Source of the DNA: Pseudomonadota bacterium
Lineage (GTDB): Bacteria; Desulfobacterota; Desulfovibrionia; Desulfovibrionales; Desulfomicrobiaceae
Reading direction: 5' to 3'
DNA length: 64,000 nucleotides
NCBI GenBank assembly: GCA_023393525.1
Contig: JAEWKZ010000124.1
Location: 1-64,000, forward strand
The stretch's first letter is position 1, and every line of letters starts with the position of its first letter. Below the pieces are notes generated by a model. That model was not told the origin of the DNA. It saw only the letters and a list, made by a program, of their open reading frames with translations, and ran no database searches. Positions 9,135 to 17,261 of this stretch are shown piece by piece. Position numbers and translations under genes: made by a program.

Positions 9135-9553
9135 AGACCACCCAGCTCTTTGAGGCTTACAAAATTCGCATAATCCCGGACGTACTCCTCTTCGATGTAT
9201 GGCAAAGAGGCCAAAACCAAGCAGTTCGCCCCGGAGGAAAAATTCATCAGTTCACGCCAGATCAGGCGCGGCACGTACAAGCCATAATAGGCTCGCTCCA
9301 GACGGACGGTTTTCTTGCGCTGCCCGTCATCCAACTCTACGTCGAACGCGCCCATCACCGAGATGATCAACTGCTGCAATTCCTTGTGCGCATGCCCACC
9401 CCGGGATTCACCGCCCGGTACGTCGTACAGGTAATAGGTCCTGACGATATCAAAGGGGATGTGCACCCTGTTGTAGATATAGGTCAGCGCCCCCCGGCGA
9501 TCGTATTTCCGGGACAGGTCAATAATCCGGCAATCGTCGATGGTCGTGGTCAC
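9131..9553 (-). CDS. dTDP-4-keto-6-deoxyhexose 3,4-ketoisomerase (FdtA/WxcM-like), copy 1
   Basis: A 140-residue single cupin domain of the WxcM/FdtA family, which shifts the keto group of dTDP-4-keto-6-deoxyglucose from C4 to C3. The active-site HxH pair is intact in GGHAHKELQQ, followed by GAFDVELDDG and the GLYVPRLIWREL strand. It uses a GTG start that overlaps the stop of the second copy (GTGA) and overlaps the aminotransferase at its end, so the four aminosugar genes form one coupled operon. The dTDP-glucose synthase and dehydratase that supply the substrate are not in the window. Confidence 0.85.
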   Translation of the reverse strand: MTTTIDDCRIIDLSRKYDRRGALTYIYNRVHIPFDIVRTYYLYDVPGGESRGGHAHKELQQLIISVMGAFDVELDDGQRKKTVRLERAYYGLYVPRLIWRELMNFSSGANCLVLASLPYIEEEYVRDYANFVSLKELGGL

Positions 9554-9990
9554 GCCTCACCCCGCATCAAAGCTTGATAGTGATCAGGATCGCGCACGTA
9601 ATCATCTTCGGAATATTGGCATGATGCCAGGACATAGGCCACGGCGTTCGTAGAAAAATTCTGCATCCGCCGCCAGAGCATCCTGGGCACGTACAATCCG
9701 TGATAAGCCCGGTTTAGATGCACAATCTTCTGGGCCGTGCCGTCATCCAGCAGCACATCAAAACTGCCGGACAAGGCAATGAGCACCTCGTCCTGCTGCT
9801 TAAAGGCATGCCCGCCGCGCTGCTCTCCGCCCGGCACGTCGTAAATCCAGTACACCCGGGCGATTTTGAACGGCACGTGCCTTTCCTGTTCAATAAAGGT
9901 CAGATTGCCGCGAGGGTCCAGAATCTTGGGAAACTGGATCAAGGTGGCATCGTAAATGGTGTGAACTTTATGTTGGTTGATCAAATTCAT
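9550..9990 (-). CDS. WxcM/FdtA-like cupin, copy 2 (variant HAF motif)
   Basis: A paralogue of the following gene, 146 residues from ATG 9990 (MNLINQHKV); the frame extends to 10059 but that part lies inside the acetyltransferase gene. The cupin core is easily aligned with copy 1 (YDVPGGEQRGGHAFKQ, GSFDVLLDDG, GLYVPRMLWRRM). The HAHK motif reads HAFK, so the second of the two active-site histidines described for FdtA is replaced by Phe. It may therefore act on another substrate or stereochemistry, or serve as a non-catalytic partner of copy 1. It overlaps the acetyltransferase by 23 nt at its start and copy 1 by 4 nt at its end. Confidence 0.75.
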   Translation of the reverse strand: MNLINQHKVHTIYDATLIQFPKILDPRGNLTFIEQERHVPFKIARVYWIYDVPGGEQRGGHAFKQQDEVLIALSGSFDVLLDDGTAQKIVHLNRAYHGLYVPRMLWRRMQNFSTNAVAYVLASCQYSEDDYVRDPDHYQALMRGEA

Positions 9991-10465
9991 CATCTTTATC
10001 ATCAAGATAGCGTTGAATCCTGGCGGGGTTGCCATACACGAGAGTTTTAGGCGGGACATCCTTAGTCACCACCGCTCCAGCCCCAACCATGGCCTGTTCA
10101 CCGATTTCTATGCCGCATAATATTGTTGCATTGGCACCTATGGAACAGCCATTTTTCAACCGTGTTATGAGAAATTTTTCAGGATAGACTTTGCTTCTTG
10201 GAAAAATGTCGTTGGTAAAGGTAGCATTCGGACCAATAAAAACATCATCACCCACTCTGACCCCATCCCAGAGCTGAACTCCACACTTTATGGTTACACG
10301 GTCACCAATGATAACATCATTCTCTATGAATACATTGTCACAGATATTGCAGTCTTCACCAATTTGAGCCCCGGGCAAAACATGCGCAAAAGCCCATATA
10401 TTTGTACCTTTACCAATGGACTCTGACTCAACTAGAGCATGGGAGTGTTTAAAAAATTGACTCAT
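9968..10465 (-). CDS. Hexapeptide-repeat sugar N-acetyltransferase (FdtC/QdtC/WbbJ-like)
   Basis: A 165-residue left-handed beta-helix acyltransferase. Isoleucine/valine-rich hexapeptide repeats run through most of the chain (for example IGKGTNIWAFAHVLPGAQIG, VRVGDDVFIGPNATF, CSIGANATILCGIEIG, MVGAGAVVTKDVPP), ending in the common YGNPARI element. In this context it should acetylate the 3-amino group of the dTDP-sugar, giving dTDP-Fuc3NAc or dTDP-Qui3NAc. It is the first gene of the aminosugar operon; the 267 bases upstream hold no gene and presumably the promoter. Confidence 0.82.
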   Translation of the reverse strand: MSQFFKHSHALVESESIGKGTNIWAFAHVLPGAQIGEDCNICDNVFIENDVIIGDRVTIKCGVQLWDGVRVGDDVFIGPNATFTNDIFPRSKVYPEKFLITRLKNGCSIGANATILCGIEIGEQAMVGAGAVVTKDVPPKTLVYGNPARIQRYLDDKDDEFDQPT

Positions 10466-10732
10466 GGTAACTTTTTGTAAAATGTGTCATCTAAAAAATG
10501 TTTTTCCTCAAATATTTTACGATACGGCGTTCACATCAAGTAATTTAGTCCAATCCGAAGGTAATGAGATATGGCCTCTTGCCAGTTCGACCTTCTAATT
10601 CAACGAATCCGGCGTTCAAGAAAACTCTACTTCACAGAAAGTCAAGCCATAACTCCTAACGACAATCATGCTCACCAAAACGGCAACATTTCGGAATGCC
10701 ACGCCCACGCCCGCCTCATTACAAAAGCCCAC

Positions 10733-11737
10733 CTATCCCAAACTTTCAACAAAATCCCCGTACGCCATCTCAATCCCATCCTGCAGCGAAACTCGCGGCC
10801 TCCATTCCATATCACTCAGCCTCGACACATCAAGAAGCTTCTGTGGCGTCCCATCCGGCTTACTCGCATCAAACACAATCTCTCCCTCAAACCCCACAAC
10901 TTCCGCCACCATCCCGGCCAGTTCGGCAATGGTCACATCCTCACCGCAGCCTATGTTGACCAAAGGCGGTTCCTGGTCGTTAAACAAAGATTCGGTCTTC
11001 CCGGTCTCGCTCATCAGATACACGCAGGCGTCAGCCAAATCGTCGCTATAGAGGAATTCGCGGCGCGGCGTGCCTGTTCCCCAGACTGTGAAACTCCTGT
11101 CGCCCCGCGTCTTGGCTTCGTGGGCCTTACGGATCAGGGCGGGCAGGACGTGGCTGGTTTGCAGATCGTAGTTGTCGCACGGGCCGTAGAGGTTGGTCGG
11201 CATGACCGCCAAGTAGCGCGTACCGTATTGGCGGTTGTAGGCCCAGCACATCTCGATGCCCGCGATCTTGGCCACGGCGTAGGGGCGGTTCGTGGCCTCC
11301 AGGGGGCCGGTCAAGAGATACGATTCGCGGATGGGCTGCGGACATTCCCGAGGGTAGATGCAGCTTGAGCCCAGAAAAAGGAGGCGCTGCACGCCAGCCT
11401 GGTACGCGCTGTGGATGACGTTCGTCTGGATGGCCAGATTGGCGTGGATGAAATCCGCCGGGAAGGTGTTGTTGGCGTGGATGCCGCCGACTTTGGCAGC
11501 GGCCAAAAAGACGTGATCTGGCCGCTCGCGCTTAAAAAAAGCACGCACTGTCGCCTGATCCATGAGGTCAAGGGGTTCCAGCCGCACCCGGCCCGCGGCA
11601 GCGGGGCCGAAATCCGGCGCCTTGCGGTGGATGGTGCCGAGGATATTATCGAAACCCTGGGCCAGAAGGGCGCGCACCAGGGCGCTGCCGACCATGCCGG
11701 CCGCTCCGGCCACGAGGATTTTGTCTGCCTTGTTCAT
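10733..11737 (-). CDS. fcl: GDP-L-fucose synthase (GDP-4-keto-6-deoxymannose epimerase/reductase)
   Basis: I start the gene at ATG 11737, just after GGTGG, giving 334 residues; the frame extends further but into the gmd gene. This short-chain dehydrogenase family protein has the NAD(P)-binding AGAAGMVGSALV near residue 10, the catalytic GSSCIYP serine and the YAVAK tyrosine-lysine pair, then MPTNLYGPCDNYD and WGTGTPRREFLY, typical of Fcl/WcaG. It converts the gmd product to GDP-L-fucose for polysaccharide assembly. It follows gmd by 7 nt, so both are surely co-transcribed. Confidence 0.95.
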   Translation of the reverse strand: MNKADKILVAGAAGMVGSALVRALLAQGFDNILGTIHRKAPDFGPAAAGRVRLEPLDLMDQATVRAFFKRERPDHVFLAAAKVGGIHANNTFPADFIHANLAIQTNVIHSAYQAGVQRLLFLGSSCIYPRECPQPIRESYLLTGPLEATNRPYAVAKIAGIEMCWAYNRQYGTRYLAVMPTNLYGPCDNYDLQTSHVLPALIRKAHEAKTRGDRSFTVWGTGTPRREFLYSDDLADACVYLMSETGKTESLFNDQEPPLVNIGCGEDVTIAELAGMVAEVVGFEGEIVFDASKPDGTPQKLLDVSRLSDMEWRPRVSLQDGIEMAYGDFVESLG

Positions 11738-11744
11738 GCCACCG

Positions 11745-12863
11745 TCACTCCTGCGGCGTATTGACGTTAAACCCCGCCCGCACGCACAGTTCTTCCCTCT
11801 TCGCCTCCTCCATATCCGCCCGGACCATTTCGGCGACCAGGTCCCGGAAAGTGATCCTGGGCTTCCAGCCGAGTTTCTCTTTCCCCTTGGACGGATCGCC
11901 AAGCAGGGTCTCCACCTCGGTGGGGCGGAAGTAGCGCGGGTCCACGGCCACCACGGTCTTGCCGTTGGCGGGATTGACGCCCTTCTCGTCCACGCCTTCG
12001 CCGGAAAATTCGATGGTCATGCCCAGCTCACGGGCTGCGGCCTGCACGAAGTCGCGCACGGAGTGCTGCTCGCCCGTGGCGATGACATAGTCATCCGGAG
12101 CGTCCTGCTGCAGCATCAGCCACTGCATCTCCACGTAGTCCTTGGCGTGGCCCCAGTCGCGCAGGGCGTTCAGGTTGCCCAGGAACAGGCAGTCCTGCAG
12201 GCCGAGGTAAATCCGGGCCATGGCGCGGGTGATCTTGCGGGTGACGAAGGTCTCGCCGCGCAGGGGCGACTCGTGGTTGAAGAGGATGCCGTTGCAGGCG
12301 TACATGCCGTACGCCTCGCGGTAGTTGACCGTGATCCAGTAGGCGTAGAGCTTGGCGCAGGCGTAGGGCGAGCGGGGGTAGAAGGGCGTCTTCTCGGTCT
12401 GGGGAACTTCCTGCACCAGGCCGTACAGTTCGGATGTGGACGCCTGATAAAAGCGCGTCGTCTTCTCCAGCCCCAGGATGCGGATGGCCTCCAGCATGCG
12501 CAGCGTGCCCAGCCCGTCCACGTTGGCCGTATATTCCGGCGTCTCGAACGAAACCTGCACGTGGGACTGGGCGGCCAGATTGTAGACCTCGTCCGGCCGG
12601 ACCTGCTGGATGATACGGATCAGGTTGGAGGCGTCGGTCAGGTCGCCGTAGTGCAGAAAAAACCTGCGCCCCCGCTCGTGCGGATCCTGGTAAAGATGAT
12701 CCACGCGATCCGTGTTGAAGAGCGAAGCCCGGCGCTTGATGCCGTGCACCTCATACCCTTTGGCCAGCAGAAACTCGGCCAGATAGGCCCCATCCTGACC
12801 CGTGATGCCGGTTATGAGGGCTTTCTTGGGTGCATCCGTCCGCGTCGGTTCAATACTATGCAT
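11745..12863 (-). CDS. gmd: GDP-mannose 4,6-dehydratase
   Basis: A 372-residue, full-length GDP-mannose 4,6-dehydratase. It has the dinucleotide loop GITGQDGAYLAEFLL near residue 18, the VHGIKRRAS segment, the NLAAQSHV motif, the STSELYG catalytic region and the PYACAKLYAYW Tyr-x3-Lys pair, then NHESPLRGETFVTRKI. It catalyses the first step from GDP-mannose to GDP-L-fucose (or GDP-rhamnose/perosamine if other enzymes take over). With fcl directly downstream the product is GDP-fucose. An inverted GTTAC/GTAAC pair lies some 30 nt upstream of the start, of unknown meaning. Confidence 0.96.
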   Translation of the reverse strand: MHSIEPTRTDAPKKALITGITGQDGAYLAEFLLAKGYEVHGIKRRASLFNTDRVDHLYQDPHERGRRFFLHYGDLTDASNLIRIIQQVRPDEVYNLAAQSHVQVSFETPEYTANVDGLGTLRMLEAIRILGLEKTTRFYQASTSELYGLVQEVPQTEKTPFYPRSPYACAKLYAYWITVNYREAYGMYACNGILFNHESPLRGETFVTRKITRAMARIYLGLQDCLFLGNLNALRDWGHAKDYVEMQWLMLQQDAPDDYVIATGEQHSVRDFVQAAARELGMTIEFSGEGVDEKGVNPANGKTVVAVDPRYFRPTEVETLLGDPSKGKEKLGWKPRITFRDLVAEMVRADMEEAKREELCVRAGFNVNTPQE

Positions 12864-12944
12864 GTCTCTTACCCTGTTTTGATCTCAGGTTACAAAAACT
12901 GTAACTGTTGAGCAGTCGCTTCTCCGCCCGCATTGCAAATAAGA

Positions 12945-13379
12945 TCATAAACTCGTCGGATCATCCACTGAGTCCAGATACGCTGACAGCATCGACAACA
13001 CATCCAAAAGAAAAACGTACTCGCGCTTGCGCACGATGGCGCTCACCACCGCGTCGTCGATGTTGAGATAATCGTGGACCAGGATGTTCCGAAAACCCAC
13101 GATCCTAAGCAACCGAGCGTGGACTTCATGATCCAGCACACCCATGCGCCGCAATTCATCCAGGCTCTCCCGGCTCTTCGCCACCCGGATCCCAAAAGCC
13201 GTCTCAGCCACATACCGCGACATACCTATGACCGATTCCACAAGAATCTGCAGCGCCCGCTGAATTGCCAGACTGTCCGTTTCCGAGAACGATTCCGACG
13301 AATCCTGGAAGCCATCGAGAATCCGCGTCATCCGCCGGGCGTTGCCGAGCAGTTCGTGTTCGTACAATTCATCGCGCAT
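12945..13379 (-). CDS. hepT: HepT-like HEPN toxin of a type VII toxin-antitoxin pair
   Basis: The start is ATG 13379 (144 residues). The protein is an all-helical HEPN domain with the RX4HXY ribonuclease-type motif intact as RNILVHDY near residue 105. In characterised pairs HepT is an RNase or RNA-binding toxin neutralised by polyadenylylation of the motif tyrosine by its MntA partner. The start overlaps the mntA gene by 11 nt, so antitoxin is translated first and the two are coupled. The pair lies between gmd and the winged-helix gene at the edge of the polysaccharide locus, a common spot for stabilisation cassettes. Confidence 0.85.
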   Translation of the reverse strand: MRDELYEHELLGNARRMTRILDGFQDSSESFSETDSLAIQRALQILVESVIGMSRYVAETAFGIRVAKSRESLDELRRMGVLDHEVHARLLRIVGFRNILVHDYLNIDDAVVSAIVRKREYVFLLDVLSMLSAYLDSVDDPTSL

Positions 13380-13764
13380 GGCTGTAATCCTTTTCGATGC
13401 AGGAGGTGATCGCCGCTTCGACTCTGCGCACCCTCGGCACTCTCCGGTCAAAAAATCTGCGGCCGCCTATAATGTTCCATTGTAGAGGAGGCGGCACGTT
13501 CTCCACATCCACGACGGAAAGGAGACCATACATGCCCAATTCGCGCTCCAACAGCGCCTCCAATTCTTGCGGGCGCAGGGCTCTCTCGACAGGGTCTGCG
13601 AGATATTCGGAAAACAGGACCCCGACATCCCAATCACTGTCCGGACGAGCCGCACCCTTGGCCCGGGAGCCATAAAGATACATGGCATCGATCATGAAGT
13701 GCCCTACGGCGAAGGATTCGATGCGCTTCAAGGTTTGAAGCAAATTTCCTTCCTGTCCATTCAT
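13369..13764 (-). CDS. mntA: MntA-like nucleotidyltransferase antitoxin
   Basis: A 131-residue minimal nucleotidyltransferase. The catalytic GSX10DXD pattern is complete: GSRAKG, then SDWDVGVLF. In the HepT/MntA family this enzyme transfers AMP units to the toxin's tyrosine. The length and the position directly before hepT, with an 11 nt overlap, match the family. It begins 3 nt after the stop of the winged-helix gene, so all three genes may be one transcript. Confidence 0.87.
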   Translation of the reverse strand: MNGQEGNLLQTLKRIESFAVGHFMIDAMYLYGSRAKGAARPDSDWDVGVLFSEYLADPVERALRPQELEALLERELGMYGLLSVVDVENVPPPLQWNIIGGRRFFDRRVPRVRRVEAAITSCIEKDYSHAR

Positions 13765-13767
13765 CCC

Positions 13768-14292
13768 TCACACCACCTTCCAGTGCGGCCGCTGCAAAAA
13801 AGTCTGCTTCGATATCGCGAACTCCGCCACCCCGATCACCATGACCCGCAGCTTGCGCCTGATCTTCTCTTCGGTGAGGCGCACGTATTCCCGCAGCCTG
13901 TCCGACTTGACCTCGCCGACGATCAGAAGGTCGATGAGACCGGAGTCCTTGCCCAGGGCGTAGTCGTCCAGGATGTAGACCGCGTGCACATCGCCCAGGT
14001 CGCGGCGGACGTCTTCGACCACCCGGTCGATGCCGAGGCTCTTTTTGACGATGGAGTGCAGCTCGGGAAAAATCGGGTGCCGGGTGTTGGCGCGGAAGAA
14101 AAGGGAGCGGCCCTGTTTTCTCTTTTCCAGGTACCCGGCTTCGGTCAGACTATCCAGCTCTTCCTTCACGGCGTTGGGCGAGACGGCGAATTCCGTCGCC
14201 AACTCCCTGAGATAGCAGGACACGTCGGGGTTAAGGAAAAGTTTGAGCAGCAATTGAATGCGCGTCTTGGAGGTGAAAAGTTCCGAAAGCAT
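13768..14292 (-). CDS. Winged-helix protein with degenerate nucleotidyltransferase domain
   Basis: A 174-residue two-domain protein. Residues 1-70 form an ArsR/MarR-like winged helix (LLLKLFLNPDVSCYLREL, SPNAVKEELDSLTEAGYLEK). Residues about 95-174 align with the MntA nucleotidyltransferase fold, but the active site has decayed: the GS pair reads DD in YILDDYALG and the first metal-binding aspartate of the DxD pair is Leu in LIDLLIVG. It is therefore probably a DNA-binding regulator with a ligand-binding or protein-binding pseudo-enzyme domain. It lies 3 nt before mntA and at the mouth of the polysaccharide locus, so it could regulate either; I cannot tell which. Confidence 0.7.
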   Translation of the reverse strand: MLSELFTSKTRIQLLLKLFLNPDVSCYLRELATEFAVSPNAVKEELDSLTEAGYLEKRKQGRSLFFRANTRHPIFPELHSIVKKSLGIDRVVEDVRRDLGDVHAVYILDDYALGKDSGLIDLLIVGEVKSDRLREYVRLTEEKIRRKLRVMVIGVAEFAISKQTFLQRPHWKVV

Positions 14293-14340
14293 GCTGTTTT
14301 CGTACAGCTATCTTGAACGATATGCAAGTGCGCGGACAGC

Positions 14341-14380
14341 AAAAAAGCGGCTCCAGCCCAAAGGGCGGGAACCGCTTTTC
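14341..14380 (-). terminator. Rho-independent terminator after the ComEA-like gene
   Basis: On the minus strand an inverted repeat (AAAAGCGG ... CCGCTTTT, with a smaller CCCGCCC/GGGC pairing inside) is followed by a run of six T. It lies about 25 nt after the stop of the ComEA-like gene and before the start of the winged-helix gene. Confidence 0.8.
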
Positions 14381-14403
14381 AAGAGGATGCAAATTGGCCG
14401 GAT

Positions 14404-14709
14404 CTACTCTTTCGCGGGAGCAGCCGGAGCCTCCGGGGCTGCCGCGCCCACGGTGATGCGGTCCTTGATGGCCTCGAACTTGGCCGGGCCGATGCCCTTG
14501 ACCTCAAGCACCTCCTCCACCGTGTCGAAAGGCTTGGCTTCACGGTATTCGACGATCTTGCCGGCAATGACCGGTCCGATCCCGGGCAGTTCCGTCAGCT
14601 CCTGGGCCGTCGCGGTGTTGATGTTGATCAGATCCTGCGCAACGGCGGGCGCGGAAGCAAACAGGCCGAAAAGAAGCACGCAGAGCATCACCTGAAGCAT
14701 TTTTCTCAT
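14404..14709 (-). CDS. ComEA-like secreted helix-hairpin-helix protein
   Basis: The start is ATG 14709, seven bases after GGAGG, giving 101 residues; a GTG sits immediately before it. A signal peptide (MRKMLQVMLCVLLFGLFASAPAVA, residues 1-24) is followed by the ComEA signature ININTATAQELTELPGIG and a second hairpin EVKGIGPAKFEAI. These motifs bind DNA without sequence preference; secreted ComEA-type proteins act in DNA uptake, but short ones like this are common in bacteria not known to be competent. It is a single-gene unit with its own terminator. Confidence 0.82.
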   Translation of the reverse strand: MRKMLQVMLCVLLFGLFASAPAVAQDLININTATAQELTELPGIGPVIAGKIVEYREAKPFDTVEEVLEVKGIGPAKFEAIKDRITVGAAAPEAPAAPAKE

Positions 14710-14937
14710 CACTGAACCTCCATAAGAATTTCAAAGGATCAGTGCACAAGTCGAACAAAACATTCAATATTGATTTATTTCATTACGATGAAACTTCAAC
14801 ATATAGACATTTTTCTACATGTTTCGCGCTTCCATATATAAAGAATCAATACAGAATCCACGCTTTCCAAGAAAAGCGTGTTCCTTTTTACAAGAATCCG
14901 CGTCGATCAGCCCTCCGTGAAGGCCTGCCGCAAAGTC

Positions 14938-16560
14938 TCAGAGAAATGATTTGATCCGCTCCACAAGCGGCGTCAGGGTCGGGCGGTCAATGGCGGAGAT
15001 GAAGACCGCGTCGGGGTGGACAAAGGCGAGGGTCTCGCGGGTTTCGTCCGAGATGCGATCCATCTTGTTCAGGGCGAGGATGCGGGGGATGGCGTCGATG
15101 GACAGGTCGCGCAGGATGGACTCCACCGCTTCGACCTGGACGTCCATTTCGGGGTGGGAGGCGTCGGCCACATGCACCAGCACGTCCGCGCTTTCAAGCT
15201 CTTCCAGGGTGGCCATGAAGGCCTCGCGCAAGTCGGCGGGCAGGTGGCGGATGAAGCCCACCGTGTCGGTCAGGATGATCTCCCGGTCCTCGGGGAAGCG
15301 CAGGCGGCGGCTGGTGGGATCCAGCGTGGCGAAGAGCTTGTTTTCGGCCAAAACCTGGCTCTTGGTCAGGGTGTTCAAAAGCGTGGACTTGCCCGCATTG
15401 GTGTACCCGACCAGGGAGACGATGGGCAGCCCCGCCTTGTCGCGACGGCTGCGCGTGGACTTGCGGTGCTTGCGCACGCTCGTAAGCTCGGTCTTGATCT
15501 GGGCGATGCGCTCGCGGATCTTGCGGCGATCCATCTCCAGGCGCGTCTCGCCCGGGCCGCGCCCGCCGATGCCGCCCGCCAGACGGCTCATGGCCCGATT
15601 CTGACCAACCAGTCGCGGCATCATGTACTTGAGCTGGGCCATCTCGACCTGAAGCTTGCCTTCGCGGGTCTGGGCGTGCTGGGCGAAAATGTCCAGAATG
15701 AGCTGGGTGCGGTCCAGAACCTTGCGTTCGGTGATCTGGCTCAGGTTGCGCTGCTGCGTGGGGGTGAGCTCCTGGTCGAAAACCAGGGTCGCCGCGTTCT
15801 TCTGCAGGGCCAGCACTTCCAGTTCCGCAAGCTTCCCCCGACCCAGGATGAGCTTGGGGTTGACCCGGGTCACCCTCTGCACCACCTGCCCCACCACTTC
15901 GAGCCCGGCCGTGGCCGCAAGCTCTGCCAGCTCCGCCAGCGAACGCTCCTGCGCGCCCCTGGATTCCGAGGCCACGCTGACCAGAATGGCCGCACCCTCG
16001 CGGGCCGCGGCGGTCACGCTCTGGCCCGTACGCGCCAGCTCGTCCTCCAGGGCCCTGACGCCCGCGCCGAAATCGAAATCCACGTCGTCCCAGATCATGG
16101 CCGGGTGCACCTGATAGGGCAACTCGTCGGCATTGGGGGGCAGGATGTGGGCGATCTGGCAGGTTCGAGGGGCCCCTTCCGAAGACACGGTCAGCACGCA
16201 GACCGCGTCCAGACGCAGAAAGACCATGTCCATGAGGTCTTCCTGGGTCAGCAGGGACGAATCAAGATGGGTGTGCAGCAGGCGCAGCCCGGAAAGGCGC
16301 GAATCGGCCTGCCGGTGGCGGGACAGCTCCGGGATCAGGATGCCGTCCTGCTCGCCGACAAGGACCATGACCGGCACGCCCTTGCGGTTGATGAGCACCC
16401 CGATCTGGCGGCTGACGCCGCGACTCAGGATGGCCAGCTCCCGGGCCTGGTCGGGAGTGAATCCGCCCTGGTCCGGAAAGCGTCTGTTGTACAGGCGGGA
16501 AATGGCGGTGACCTGACTGGGCTTCAAGCCCGAGAGGTTGCCGAGCGGTTTGGATGCTAT
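14938..16560 (-). CDS. hflX: Ribosome-associated GTPase HflX
   Basis: An HflX GTPase with its N-terminal HflX domain, a glycine-rich GGRGPGETRLEMDRR segment and the G domain: G1 GYTNAGKST, G3 DTVGFIRHLP, G4 NKMD. HflX splits stalled ribosomes. The first standard in-frame start is TTG 16527, which has no Shine-Dalgarno sequence. An ATA codon at 16560 lies 7 nt after GGAG, and reading from it gives IASKPLGNLSGLKPSQ, the kind of N-terminus expected for this extended HflX form. I therefore use 16560 (540 residues) and flag the unusual start. Upstream stop: TAA at 16603-16605. Confidence 0.9.
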   Translation of the reverse strand: MASKPLGNLSGLKPSQVTAISRLYNRRFPDQGGFTPDQARELAILSRGVSRQIGVLINRKGVPVMVLVGEQDGILIPELSRHRQADSRLSGLRLLHTHLDSSLLTQEDLMDMVFLRLDAVCVLTVSSEGAPRTCQIAHILPPNADELPYQVHPAMIWDDVDFDFGAGVRALEDELARTGQSVTAAAREGAAILVSVASESRGAQERSLAELAELAATAGLEVVGQVVQRVTRVNPKLILGRGKLAELEVLALQKNAATLVFDQELTPTQQRNLSQITERKVLDRTQLILDIFAQHAQTREGKLQVEMAQLKYMMPRLVGQNRAMSRLAGGIGGRGPGETRLEMDRRKIRERIAQIKTELTSVRKHRKSTRSRRDKAGLPIVSLVGYTNAGKSTLLNTLTKSQVLAENKLFATLDPTSRRLRFPEDREIILTDTVGFIRHLPADLREAFMATLEELESADVLVHVADASHPEMDVQVEAVESILRDLSIDAIPRILALNKMDRISDETRETLAFVHPDAVFISAIDRPTLTPLVERIKSFL

Positions 16561-16602
16561 GTTCTCTCTCCTGCGCCGGTGCGATCCGGCCGGGCCGCTC
16601 CC

Positions 16603-17196
16603 TTAGGAGCGGCTCAGATACTCGGTGATCATGCGGTCGTATTCCGAGGTCATGGCAAAGGTGGCCACGGCCATGCGCTTGCGAAAAGCCAGGGAAAGGG
16701 AACCGCCGTTGTTCGTCATTTCCTGCATGCATTCGGCATAGTAGGAGGGGTCGGGAATGACGGCAACGGAATGAAAATTCTTGGCCGAGGCGCGAAGCAT
16801 GGTCGGACCGCCGATGTCGATCTGCTCCACCGCCTGCTTGTCTTGCAGGGTCTGGCGCACGGCTTCGGCGAAATTGTAGAGATTGACGCAGATCAGGTCA
16901 AAGGGCGCAAGACGCAAGTCCTTCAAGGTCTGCATGTGCGTGGAATCGTCCTTGTCCGCCAAAATTCCGGCGTGCACGTGGGGATGCAGGGTCTTGACCC
17001 GACCGCCCAGAATTTCCGGGAAACCCGTCACATCGCTGACGGAGCGCACCTTGAGGCCAGCCTGAAGCAGCTTCTTGCGCGTGCCGCCGGTGGAAACCAG
17101 TTCCACGCCCTTCTCCTGCAGAAAACGGGCGAAATCATCCAGACCGGATTTATCTGTGACGCTCAGGATGGCCCGGCGAATTGGCAACATATCCAT
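16603..17196 (-). CDS. purH: IMP cyclohydrolase (PurH N-terminal domain only)
   Basis: The start is ATG 17196 after GAGAGGGG (197 residues). The protein corresponds to the MGS-like cyclohydrolase domain of PurH: RAILSVTDKSGLDDFARFL, VSTGGTRKKLLQAG, GGRVKTLHPHVHAGIL and DIGGPTMLRASAKN. This domain closes the ring of FAICAR to IMP. Bifunctional PurH has about 520 residues, with an AICAR formyltransferase domain after this one; here the protein ends with the first domain, so formylation must be done by a separate protein. It precedes hflX closely (stop at 16603) and probably shares its transcript. Confidence 0.9.
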   Translation of the reverse strand: MDMLPIRRAILSVTDKSGLDDFARFLQEKGVELVSTGGTRKKLLQAGLKVRSVSDVTGFPEILGGRVKTLHPHVHAGILADKDDSTHMQTLKDLRLAPFDLICVNLYNFAEAVRQTLQDKQAVEQIDIGGPTMLRASAKNFHSVAVIPDPSYYAECMQEMTNNGGSLSLAFRKRMAVATFAMTSEYDRMITEYLSRS

Positions 17197-17261
17197 AGTG
17201 TACCCCTCTCGAAAAGAATGTTCGCCGTGCACTGCCAGCTTTGACCGCAATATGCAACAAG

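Noticed and set aside
12890..12906. Inverted pair GTTAC/GTAAC upstream of gmd as an operator
   Set aside because: It is only five bases per arm, and no regulator or second copy supports it.
14858..14881. Hairpin CACGCTTT/AAAGCGTG between hflX and the ComEA-like gene
   Set aside because: The T-rich stretch follows on the plus strand, where no gene ends; for hflX on the minus strand there is no T-run, so I do not call it a terminator.
15016..17244. Long open frame (742 codons) on the plus strand over hflX and purH
   Set aside because: It is antisense to two well-recognised genes and reflects GC-rich codon usage; the peptide has no known domain and no ribosome site.
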